Positions 36,525 to 47,875 of a DNA stretch of 64,000 nucleotides are shown piece after piece. The stretch covers positions 1 to 64,000 of the forward strand of contig VZSF01001342.1 of assembly GCA_013398295.1 (NCBI GenBank), given 5' to 3'. The notes under the pieces were generated by a model. It searched no databases, was not told the origin of the DNA, and saw only the letters and a program-made list of their open reading frames with translations. Both the position numbers and the translations under genes were made by a program. This stretch comes from Chionis minor (taxonomy: Eukaryota; Chordata; Aves; Charadriiformes; Chionididae). Position 1 is the first letter of the stretch; each line of letters starts with the position of its first letter.

Positions 36525-36900
36525 TTACTCCAGACCTTGCTGGGGTCTGAGTGCATAGCTGGTGGATGAAGGCATGGGGCTGGCTGAGCCCAAGGCCAGC
36601 TCCCTCACTGACAGGGGGCTCGTGATAGTTCCTCGATGCTGACCCTGATCCGGACCCACTGCCTGGAATTTCTGGCTCAGCCTCAGAGCTGCCCCATCAC
36701 CGTATGCTGGCTGGGCAACCAGTGGGCTGTGCCTGACCCTGGTCACTGTCTCCAGACCGATTCCGACCCTGACATGCCGCTCAGCAACCCTGCTCCTTCT
36801 TGCTGAGGTCAAGGCTCCTGCCAGCCATATTACCTCTCCAGGCTCCCTCATGGTTTACCTGGAGGAGTAGCCAGCCCTTGCGTCACCCTGACTGTGCTGG
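36525..36900. other. GC-rich block of unknown origin next to a CR1
   Basis: About 375 bp clearly richer in G and C than the flanks, starting just past the CR1 tail. The heptamer GACCCTG recurs near 36641, 36734 and 36764, each in a similar CTGACC/CCGACC context, hinting at a degenerate minisatellite or an old repeat. The minus strand is open for 108 codons (36525-36851) with an arginine-rich, motif-free translation. It could be a decayed LTR or satellite; I recognise no family. Confidence 0.5.
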
Positions 36901-37529
36901 CCACCTCTTCTCATCTTAGAGGGTGACAGTGCTATAGAAAGCCTCCACGTAAGCTTATGGAAGTCAGGAAACTACATTCTAAAAATGGCAAGACTCCTTA
37001 GATGGAGCATCTGAAAGAGCTGTAGCACACAGGGCGTTTGTTTCTAATGGGCTGGTTTGGGTTTAATCTGAATAAGCACCTTTGGTTCACAAAATATTGC
37101 CAAGCGCAACAATTACACAGCACGTACCAGTGTTACATAAGGGAGGAAAAGATAAGGTTAATTATTAATGCACGTGTGTCAATTCTAAAAGTCAGGACAA
37201 GTTCAGTCAGCGATAAATCTATAACATCAGCTTTGTTCCTTTTTTCCAAGGAAGCTAAAAGAAAAGGCAGTGAACTGTCAGCGTTAAAATGGAGCCTTTT
37301 GGCGGGTTTGTTTTTGAAACGTTATTCTCCTGTTCAGTCAGTAGCATTCAAATGGCTCAGAAGCACAATGCTTGCAATACCTCTACAATCTGTTGAAGTA
37401 TTACAGTTCCCACACTAACAGTGAAGCAGTGAAATGCAGAAATCTGCTGAGGACTCTTGTAGACTCTTGGGTTTATTGCTGATGTTATGGAATTTAGCCT
37501 TCTCTTGGAGTAAGGCAAATCCTACGTTT
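36901..37529. other. AT-richer spacer between two GC-rich blocks
   Basis: No repeat is recognised. The plus-strand open frame at 37038-37418 (126 codons) has no recognised domain and its length is within chance range. Confidence 0.5.
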
Positions 37530-37905
37530 CCCTGAGCAGTTGGCGCACGTCAGGGGGCTGCATGGGCCAGCAGCTCCCTGGGGCTGGGGGCAGCGGGGGG
37601 CTCCCGGGGGTGGCAGGGCAGGGCCCGGCAGCCATGGCTTGTCCCAACCCCAGCCAGGAGCAGGCGGCCGGGGTCACCAGGGCAGCCCCAGCCCCAGGCA
37701 TGGGGCACCTCCCTGGGGACAGGGACCAGCCAAGGAGAGGCTGGGATGTGGGCCCATGGCGGGGCCCGGCTCGGTGGGGCCCATGGCCGGGCAGGGCTGC
37801 GGGATGTCTGGGGCTGACATGTGTCCTGGGCCCTGGGCAGGGCGGGAGACGCCCAGGGAGGCTTGGCAGGGACCACAAGGGCCATCAGTGCCTTTAGGGT
37901 CCTGA
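37530..37905. other. Very GC-rich, G-skewed block with a G-quadruplex motif
   Basis: About 375 bp dominated by GGGC, GGCC and GCAGGG-type words, with abrupt edges into AT-rich DNA. Four G runs at 37580-37583, 37586-37590, 37595-37600 and 37606-37610 have loops of 2, 4 and 5 bases and meet the usual G-quadruplex rule. Open frames on both strands in several phases follow from the scarcity of A/T-rich stop codons and are not genes. CpGs are present but not dense. It may be a decayed minisatellite, a GC-rich exon or UTR, or a small CpG-island remnant. Confidence 0.7.
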
Positions 37906-40900
37906 AACAATGATCGATTAGTATATGTTGGTCTTTTAAATACGATTCAGTTTCCCTTGAGTTTCATGAAATCTACTTAAAAGAATTACACGGTTTTAAA
38001 TAGAAGCGCAATAATATTTATTTTTAATCCGAAACTGCTGATTATTCTTTTTCTATCAGATGTTGGCACAATAAAGGTTTTTAGAAGGTATTATTCTGAA
38101 GGCCTTTTTTAGCAGAGACTTTTTGTCCTATTTGGAGTATTTCAATTTGCATTTCTGGAAGGCATTCTGAAAAGCCCATAATTTAAATATTAACAGTTTA
38201 AAACATCTTAATTTTTCTGGAACAATTCCCACACTTTGTTTAACTTCAGGTAATGAAAAGACTGCTCATGAGGTAATAGTTAATAATCTTTTCAGCACAA
38301 AGAAGCCCAGTGGACAGGACCCTGCATTGGTGGAGCTAGGGAAGCAGTGGATGGCTCATCTCATTCTGATGTTAGAGATTACACACTAGCTTGTGATTCT
38401 GTTTACAGGTGTTTCTAGAAAATTGTTTTATGTATGAGCCCAATTGAAATATTCAGATCATGTCTTTGCTCATATAGGTACTTTCTGGAATTCAAACACC
38501 CCCAACGTGAAATACAACTTTCTGGAGATGTCTCACACAACCAAATAGAAACAGGGTGGAAAGAAATTCACAGTGAATGACGCCAGTGAATCAACCAGGG
38601 GTGCAGACAGTGCAGGGAGACAAACTAGACTTCTAGCTCACAGAATGAACTTGTTCCATCTTTTTTCCTATTTTCTCAGGCCAGAGAACCCTACACAAAT
38701 TGCCTTACCTGACTACATGACAGTGCACTGCTCCATTGGGGTGACCTGGAATTCAGGTCCTTCTGAGCAAAGCACCAGGAATTTTATTCACTGTAGGGAG
38801 GTGGACTCCTTCAGAGGGAGATTGAGACAGACCAAGCTAGGTTCCTGTGTAACTACTCCTGCTGGCCTAAAGAGCTTCACATTAAGGAGAAGGCCCGTTT
38901 GGGCACTTCAAAGCCTAACTATTAACATTCCAAGTCAGGCTTCTAGGTTTCAAACAAAATATGTGGGGATATGACATGACAGCCTTCTGTAAATTAGTCG
39001 CAGCAAGCCCTAAAAAAGGAGGTGTGAGTCAGATGTATCCCAAGGAACTAGGCAGCTTCTACCCATTTGTATTTCCTAGTCAGGAACCAAGGATTTAAAT
39101 TCTTCCATTTGTGGTTGAAAGTTGACATTTCAGGTGCTGCACAGGGGTTTATTAAGTGAAGAGTACCAGGCCCAGAGTTTTTACTTCCTTGTAAAATGCC
39201 TTTAATACAGGCATGGAAAAGTAAATCATTGTGTTACCTGCTACAGAATTCTGTATCTGAAACTTGGAAATTTTCAAAATATCTAATGGAAAGAATCAAC
39301 AGCAAGAAAAGCATAGCTTGTTTGATCGTCTAGCTGCTAAGTTCAAAAGCTGCAGGAATCTAGCAGTGAATTCAGTGCTTGTAGAGTATTAGAAGGAAGT
39401 AAAAGGGAATCTTTTCCTTTCATAAATATGAACAGTAAAAACAACTTACCATCACACTCAAAAGATATTGGTTTGGTGGTTTGCTTTTTTTCATTCTCAA
39501 GCCTTATATGATATAAGATCTTTTCCTAGGGTTATTTTTAAATATGATCTGCTTGAAGGCAATGTGCTCAGTCCCTGGGTGGGAAATATGCTTCTTTTAA
39601 GTCAACAGCAATCTGTACTGCTGATTAAAAAGCAAGTGCTGATGGGCTTCACAGGGAGTCTCATCCATCTTGCCTTAGCTAAGAAGTTGGTAAAGAAAAT
39701 GGTGGTGGGAGGAGGGGAAGGATAGTGGACAGTGTCCTGTGAAACACTGAACAACAACAGCAACAATAACAAATCATGAATTATCTGTACTTAAAAATTC
39801 TATCAGTGTGGAAAACTGGCTCTGAAAAGAGAATTTCAAACTGTTTGATGATTGCATATCCTGGGAATTCAAATGAACTTTGTCACCACTGCCAGTTCCA
39901 TAAAAGAATGAAGTCTCCAGCAAGGCACAGATGGCATTTCTGAATGAACAGATGATTATGCCAAGAGAATATTACGCTTGGAAACACATTTTATTGATAT
40001 ATGAGGCTGTTAGAAGGACAGCTATGGAAAGAGGACCTAGCTCTTTATGGAACACCTGAATACAGTAAGAAATTAGGCAGTGGCCAAAGGTTATTTAACA
40101 CATTCTTCAGTCCTACTTACTGGGAATTAATTGGAAAATTATCCAGAAATCCTGAAGATTAAAATAGTACTATAATTAATGAGAAGCACAAGAAGTTATG
40201 TGAACAGCAACAGCAATTAGGTAGTAATCTGTATTTACCTAAACTGAAAAGAGATTATGTACTAGCTACTGGCTTTCCAAACAGCACCAGTGTGGAAAAC
40301 TCAGAAGAGGGGCCAAATTCCACATTGATTCCGCATACAAACTCGTTTCAGTGAAGCAAAAAAAAAAAGTTATGCTCCTTGATGTTTACAGACTCACAAG
40401 CCTAAACATACGCTCAGTGTTGTGCTGTAAGTTAATGGGTTTACAGTGGTTAAATGCATTGGCTCAATCAATGGAGATAATTCTGATTACACCCATGTCA
40501 TCCACGGCCAAGGTGGGTTCACTGACTTCAGTGCAAATGCTGTGACTGTAAACCAAGGACTTGATGTGATGAGAGGTCAGAAAAGGGGTACATGATCTTT
40601 TGCATTACTGGATTTAAAATGGTTGACTTCATACTTGATATGACTATTTCTAAGTGAAGGCTGGAAACAATGGATTTGGATTCTGCATCAAGTTTAAATC
40701 CAAAGTAGCTCCACTGAGGTCAATTGTCTCTTTCTGGTGACTTCAAGATGGTTTATGTAAGGGAAGGAATGTAGCACATGAGATATTTCTCAGGGGTGAA
40801 AGATATTCAGCAGTATATCTTGCAGGGCCACGTCATAGGTGCCAACTTTTTTCCACACACTTTTTTGAGCATAGAAGGGCAAGCCTTGGAGGCAGATGAC

Positions 40901-42629
40901 CCTGGTTAAATAGTACAATCTCTGCAGCTTGAAGAAAACTATATTCATCACCAACATGACAGGAAAAATAATACATATCCCTTGGATGGCATTTATTGGG
41001 ATGCCAGTGATGAAAATATATGAGGGATTACCTAAGCAATTAAAACCCAATCTTGTTCAGTTACAAAATAATTTCTAAAATTAGGAATAACCAAGGGATT
41101 TGGGTTATACTGGGGGAATAAAAGAAAAGAAAAAAAAAAAGAGGAAACATACTCTTCTAGGTTTCTTATCCGATGAGAGACAAATGCCAATTCTAGTAAT
41201 GGAGCAATTAGAAGGAAAGTAAGAAATTACAGGAGTCCCTTCCTCCCAGATGCTCCTCTCCTGCTGCTGTAATTGAAGTTTTTGTGTTATTAAATGGAAT
41301 CCATGGGTCAGATTCCAACTCCAGTTTTGCATTGGTGCAATATCAACGCCAATAAAGTCATATTAGTGCAAAGCAGTGAGACATCATCCACAAACCCATT
41401 CGTATATGTGAGATGAATACATTAGCTTCTCAGCAGATGGCTCTGAATTCTTCCAGACAGAGCATGTCTCCGGCTTTCAAGAACCATTTATCAAAAGGAA
41501 CACTGAATTGTCTTCAGTTCTGCAGCAGTCACTCCAGGGGAGCAAGTGCTAAATGGTTTAAAGAGGCAATCCTACTGCACGCCATTGTCAGCTCCAAGCA
41601 CAGTGCCCATTGGTCTATGCATCACATCAACTGCTGCTTCCTGGGCACCTATTACTTGTTGCTTTGTGATGCCAGAGATATAGCTCTTTAAGTATTCCTT
41701 TAGAAAACAGTCTTCTTTTAGTCAGTGGAGAAAAGACCATGTGCAAATCACATTTTGATTATCCAGAATTATTCAGTAACTCCATTTCTTATGTTATTTC
41801 TGTGATTCTGCCATTTTGAAGTGAGAAGTGGCCAGCAGAAGTTAAGGAAAAGGATGTCTGCACGAAGTAAACAATGAAAATATTTCCTAGCTTTCTAAAG
41901 AAAACATTTTGATGAAGGATACAGAAACCTATTTAGTAAAAGGTTGTTAGAGTTCACCTTGAGAGTCTATATAAAATTAGTGAAATAATAAGATTACCAT
42001 TTGTGGGTTTAGAATGTCAACACAATGTGCAGACCTAAACTCATAAGACCTCCCAGCAGTCTAGTGATGTAGGCAAATTTACCTAGTGGGCTACAGTTCT
42101 CCTGCTCATATAGGATGAAGGCACACAGCTCGTGAGGAGGTGAGTGCTGAAATTCCGGGAACAAATAGTAAAATCTTACTGTGGATTGTCATGGAGTCAG
42201 AACAGGATTTTCTATGTGTCAGATACAATGCCATATTTTAATTTTTAGAGACCCTATAGCAGACATAGTATGTGGTGAATGTATAATCAGCCACTAGAAA
42301 AATTCAAGCCTGTAAATATCTGGAGGGCACTGGTCATGTTTATCAGCTGTCATTTAGGGAACAGGAGACAGATGCTGTAGTACAAGTGAAATGTCAGAAT
42401 TTTCAATCAATATATTATACACATAGGAGGGGTATGCAAAGTCTGGAACACAAAAAAATGGCAATTTCCTTCCCTAATCCTTACCAAACCCATCTACAGT
42501 ACTCTGTCACAAACACATTTCATACGTATTTAGTAAATACAACAGACATCATGCCGTAATGTACTACAAATACTAACAGTACAAGTAACAGTCGTAGTTT
42601 ATTTTTACTCTGTATAAAATGTAATTACA
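37906..42629. other. AT-rich sequence, no gene recognised
   Basis: No mobile element is seen. The longest frame, 38573-38974 on the plus strand (133 codons), opens with GTG and has its first ATG 24 codons in. Minus frame 40790-41050 is hydrophobic (NPSYIFITGIPINAIQGI) but has no clear splice context. Short A runs occur near 40361 and 41131. Confidence 0.55.
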
Positions 42630-42658
42630 CTTTGCCAAGTGTAAATAACTTGGCAAAG
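42630..42658. repeat. Perfect 11-bp inverted repeat, 7-nt loop
   Basis: Arms CTTTGCCAAGT (42630-42640) and ACTTGGCAAAG (42648-42658) flank the loop GTAAATA. The arms carry TTGCCAA/TTGGCAA, resembling spaced NFI half-sites. It could be a protein-binding palindrome or a small hairpin RNA; neither can be decided from sequence. Confidence 0.85.
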
Positions 42659-45600
42659 ATTAGACAAAAATAATCTAAGAATGGCATTACCAGACAAGGG
42701 TGTAGATCCTTAAACTCTGAAATGTACATTGTTCTGACTGTCATGACAGTTTTTACCTGGAGAAAAATGGACTACCCAGTGCCTCCTGATTTCTTTTTTA
42801 CCTATGTGCCATTGCAACTCCATGCAGTCAGCTGATTTTGGTGTCAGTATTCGAATGAGTGCTGATTTTTCTGCAAATAAATAAATGGAAAATCAGATGG
42901 TTTTCAATAACATATAATAGCACCATTTTCCTTTGTAGGCATACCTTACTGTTTGCATGTATAATTTTATATAGATAATTAAGATATACTTCTCTGATTT
43001 TTAAAAAAAGTAAAATTTTTGTTGCCAGAAAATGTTCATCAAGATTTGGCTATAATGGTTCCAAAACCTAAAGTACTCATTAAGATTTCTATTGCTCCCA
43101 TTTAAATCAATATGATCCAATGTTCAAATAGACACCAGAAGAAGCCAATATCATAAGTAATTGAATAATTCTGCTAGTACCAAGGACTAATACCCCAATG
43201 AAGCTACGGAAACAAGATTCAAGCTGGACAAAAGGACAAAGCTCTTTTCCACACAGAGTTTTATAAGTACAATTGTTTTATGCAGAAAAGCATTAAGTGA
43301 GTATATGTTTAGCCATTTTAGTAGGCAAATATACAGAACCTAAGGCCAGATTTTTTCTATATAAGATAAAAAAACCCCCTACTCATTAATTTTCTGGCTA
43401 TTCCTTTCTCACTGGTGGTCTGGAGGAAACAGAAAACAAAGCTTCGATGTTTCACACCACTTTATCAGGAAATTGTACGCAAAAAAGGCCTGATCCTTAA
43501 TCCAAAGGAGCAAAAATATGCAGAACCATCTCATAGACGAGAAAGAACAAGTGAAAACTGCATGTCTTCACTTAGGAGAGAAATAACAGTTCATATCCTC
43601 TAATTAACTTCTTTTTTCTTGTCAAGAATGAAGAAGATAAAGTTTTCTTAATATGTAGTTTCTGCTCTGTAAGAGTGGAGTATGTATTAAAATGCACCTC
43701 AGTGCTTATTAGAGTCATACTTTAATTCTCTACTTTCTTTTTTTCCCCCTTCCAAAAAATGGGATTGTAGGCAAGAGGAGATTGAAAAGCCACATCATCA
43801 GAGCAAGCACTAGTTGCTCCCAGGTCCTACTAAGTTCATGTGGTACTGATAGACTGCACTGCTCAGAAGAGTGCCAGCAACCAGGAAGCCTTGTTAAGAT
43901 CAAGGTCTGTTCTATTTGGGAAATTCAGTAAGTCTAATGGATCTGGGTATGTTTGGCTGGAATTGGAGTTGGCTAGGATAACACCTATGAGGTAAGAAAA
44001 ATAGCAATTAACGCATTAGTTCCTTGGGAAATTAATGCACCAGTTCAAATTATATGGGGCCAACTCTAATCATTATCTTCTGTTTTCCTTTCCTGTTTTC
44101 TTATTTGTCTTCTTTCAATCACATATCAAGAAAATAGATATTGATGTTTTAAATGCTGGTTTCTAAAACCAAACAATATTTAAAAAAAAAAAAAACCCTG
44201 GTCAAGAAGCCTAAAGTGAAATCCTACTTCCTGATTTCTCTTGGAGCAATAAAGTAGTGTATTAAAACGTTGACTAAAGCAAAACACCTTCAGAATTCAA
44301 ATGCAGAAGATACAATTTATTTATGTGGAGAGAATGAAGCTGTGACTGGCATTAGAATAAGAGTGTCAGTATCTTCTCCACGAAGCGAGGAAGGTAGTTG
44401 ATGTATATTGGTGCAGTAGTGTTTGCTCAGTTTAAATAATGACCTAACTATTAATTTGAGATTAGTGATCTACTAGGCAGTGGACTGGAGAGCCGGGTTC
44501 ATTATTTCCTATGCGTGCTTCCTGAACATTATCAACAAACCCCCTAATGTATCCTAAGCAATGGATTCGCTTCTCTGCAAGGAGCGGGTTACCAAGGTTC
44601 TCAGAAAATGCAGTGATTGTGGATTATTTTTGTTTCATTGATTTGTCTTTGTGTTTGAGGAGAATTTTTATTTTTTTTACCAAGAACACTTTTATTTACA
44701 CTGCATTGTGGAAATATGACAAATACTGCAGGCTACATAAAACTAATGTAAGTGTATGAAGTTGTAACTTCTGCAGTCCAGACTTACTGAAAAAGAGAAC
44801 TTTCATTCTGCACCTAGCTACGCACAAATTCGAAAAACAGAGATAAGGTATCCTGCCAGATGTCTTTGTTCTATTTGTTCTCAAGAAATTACTGATCTGG
44901 TGAATATTCTGCAAATATTTATGATTAGCAAACTAACATTGACCAAGAAAATAACATGTAATTCTGATGTAAAATAAGGGCTCTTGATTGGGATTAAATG
45001 ACTAATTAGAAAGGATGACTTGCCAACTTGTCTGCTAGGCCAGGACTTTTGGCATGACAAATAATAAAGCAAAAGCACTGAGAAAAAACTAACTGTTAAC
45101 AGTTTGAGATGTTCATCCTCTATGGAGGATCATGACCTGGTGATTGGAGATGAAAAATAATAAAAAAAACCACCTAACAACTTTAGAAGCTTGATGGAAG
45201 GAAAACAAACACCCCTTTAACGTATCTGGACACAAGATTTATAGTATTGAAGCACATGCTGGAAACATCAGGAAACAATTCTTGAAAGGAAAAGTACAAT
45301 TTAGGTCCTGACCTAAAATATTCTGTTTGCATCTTAGCTTTGAACCAGTTGACCAGGTAGAAGAGATTGTGATCTCTTCTGCAGTAGACCCAAAACATAA
45401 TTACAGATGCATAACCAAAGTTAATCAGCCACAAAGCATACATCTGTAGGGAGCTGCTCACAGAGTTTTAGATTATTAAATAATAAAATCCAGTGCAGCT
45501 GTGCTGAAACTCTATTACCTCTTATTTTTGTCTTCTAAAACCGCATTTTGAAAAGAAGTCATACGTTCGAGCGTATTTTGTCTGAGGAGTTAATTTTATT

Positions 45601-47558
45601 TGAAAATACAACCTATTAAACTGTAATGGAGTTTTTGTGTTCTGTACCTTATCAGGCTGTGGTAACGGCCCCCTTACATTCTGCCTCGTAGCTTCAGAGT
45701 TGACAGCTTTTTAAGAAAGTGAACTGGATTTTTTTTTTCTTGAGAATCACTAAATAATTTGTTATCTATTACAAACACAGGGATTTTATTAGTACTCATA
45801 AGTGATGTATGTATGTCCTATAATCTGACTTTGACTTCTGCAGTGAGGCATTGGCTGAAACATCTTTTCACTTGCATGTTTGTTATAGGAATGCCTGAAA
45901 GACAATAGGACCCGCAGTGCTGTTATTTGCAGTGACACTTCTCAGAGTAGAGCAGCATCTTAAAGGATCTGCTTCCCAACAAGTCAAAGGAAGAAGCAGC
46001 CCTGTAACGGGCACTCTTGCTTTCCCCTTCAGACGTGTCTGTGTTTGGAATTGTTGACTAACGAAATAATTTCACTGTGAAGTCATCCCACCACAGTATT
46101 TCTTCTTAATGCATTATACAAAAGGTCTCCACAGGCGTGTCCAAAACATCCGCCTGTCTGCAGCCACTCTACTGAATGCAAAATGAGGAAAGACATTTCT
46201 GCGAGGGAGCCAGGAATGCCTGGCACTGTCCACAGGTGCGGTTCAGTCTTCTGCTTGTGAGGGGAGAGGCAGGAAGGTGTGCAGGGAAGCCCGTCTCTCT
46301 GAGTTTTACGTTTCTTGGAGCTCATGTGCCAACATCAGAATTTCTGCTGGTACAAGAAGCAGCCAGCGAGCAAGTGGAAACTATGCACCTGATGTGGAAG
46401 AATACAGGGTGTCTGGTTCAGGGAGAAAGCTCCTGCTAAAATAGAAATATACCAGTAGATCTCACAAAGGGCTGGACTGGGCCCTGATAGAGGGATTGTG
46501 TCATAGTTTGTGGAACAGAAAAGGGAAGAAGAGGGAAGTTTCAGCTTGCTGAGTACAGGTGGGCAAAACCAGTTAAATGGTGCACTTGCAGTTAAAATGA
46601 TTGTCCTATCCCACAGTGTGCGACGGGGGAATCATAAGGCATGCTGGGTACGTAGGATAATCTTCACGGCTACAAAAAAGATGACGTGTGAAAATATGGA
46701 TTTTGGGACTTGAGGGATGCAGGTTCCAGAATAGGTGACATGCCTTATTGCTGATCCTGAGGCTAGTGTAACACCATCAAATATTGAAGCGTAGTACAAA
46801 TCTCACAGGATTTTGCTTAGTGGAATGTTTTAATCAATGATAGAATAAGATTGCAGTTTTCAAGAAGGAAGCCTGCACTATTTCTCAGCAATACCAGTAT
46901 CTCAGTTTTGGACAAAATTTTCTAAGTAGGGAGAAAAAAACTATATTTCACACAGAGAGCTCATGATAAAAAAAGTTAGAGCTGCTTATTGCAAAAAGTT
47001 CTGCTCATTTACATTCCCTGAAGCCTTTATTTGAGCCACTCAAATAGTGGTGAATCAAGCCTTGTAATGATGTGGGGAAGTAAGCTGACACTAATAAATA
47101 TGGATTGTTTGTTCTGTCTTCAAGCAAATCTTTCGCTGCTTTTATTGAATGTTAACAGTGAAAGGCTATATGGATCGATGAGCCTGATTCATTGGTAAAT
47201 TATGGCAATCTAAATTACGAATAATATTACTTCAGGAATAATGATAGCAAAACTAAAGTAGATAAAAGAAAGGCCTGTCTCAAACTTTCAAACAGTTAGT
47301 AAAGCAAAATGCAAAGATGGAATTTGAACTTTGAGGCCCTTCTTAAACCAATAGCAGAAATATATCAGCCACTGTGGCTTCACTTATTTTTCCCTATAGG
47401 ACAAACCCTGTGTCTTTGGCAGGACATTATTATGTTATCTTCATTGCTTTCCTGTTCAATTTGTTAAGCAAACTATTTTATTTTGCCTCAGAATGATCTC
47501 ATTTTATTCTTTGGTCAGTATTTGTTACATTGTTATACAATCAGCCGTAAATGAGCAA
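42659..47558. other. AT-rich sequence with one perfect 14-bp palindrome
   Basis: The palindrome ACTGTCATGACAGT lies at 42737-42750, fewer than 100 bp after the 42630 hairpin. Otherwise no mobile element or gene is recognised. Frames at 46083-46439 overlap on opposite strands and look random. A run of 13 A lies near 44181. Confidence 0.55.
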
Positions 47559-47875
47559 TTTTCATTAATGAAAACTGTGATGAACTCAGTGCATTGAGAT
47601 TAGCTGTCTGGGGAAAAATCCTCACAAAACTGATTCTCTCAAGCCAGTGATTGCTGTGTTTGTGATCTCCACTGAACGACCAGACATTTCTTAGAAGTAA
47701 CTAAAAAGATCAGACATAGCAGTTCTGTGAACTCATGACAGATCTGTACTGAGACCTTGTGGCTGGCTCAAGGGCATTTTTACTAATTAGTCTGATGAGG
47801 CTTTCAGCAATCTTAGTGCTGTTATTGAAGATGAGAGGCCTTAATCATCAAGCCAGATGACCTATTCTTGTTAAA
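47559..47875. promoter_or_regulatory. Possible conserved noncoding element with a 16-bp homeodomain-type palindrome
   Basis: The perfect palindrome TTTTCATTAATGAAAA (47559-47574) centres on ATTAAT, a dimeric homeodomain-type core. Further right are ACTAATTAGTC (near 47783) and TTAATCATCAAG (near 47841). The stretch has no repeats and no open frame of note, the texture seen in vertebrate conserved noncoding elements. The regulatory role is inference from motifs. Confidence 0.22.

Noticed and set aside
37522..37910. Five overlapping frames of 78-121 codons on both strands
   Set aside because: Simultaneous openness on both strands reflects very high GC with few stop codons. No frame has a recognised domain.
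38573..38974. 133-codon plus-strand frame
   Set aside because: It opens with GTG, has no domain, and several frames of this length are expected by chance.
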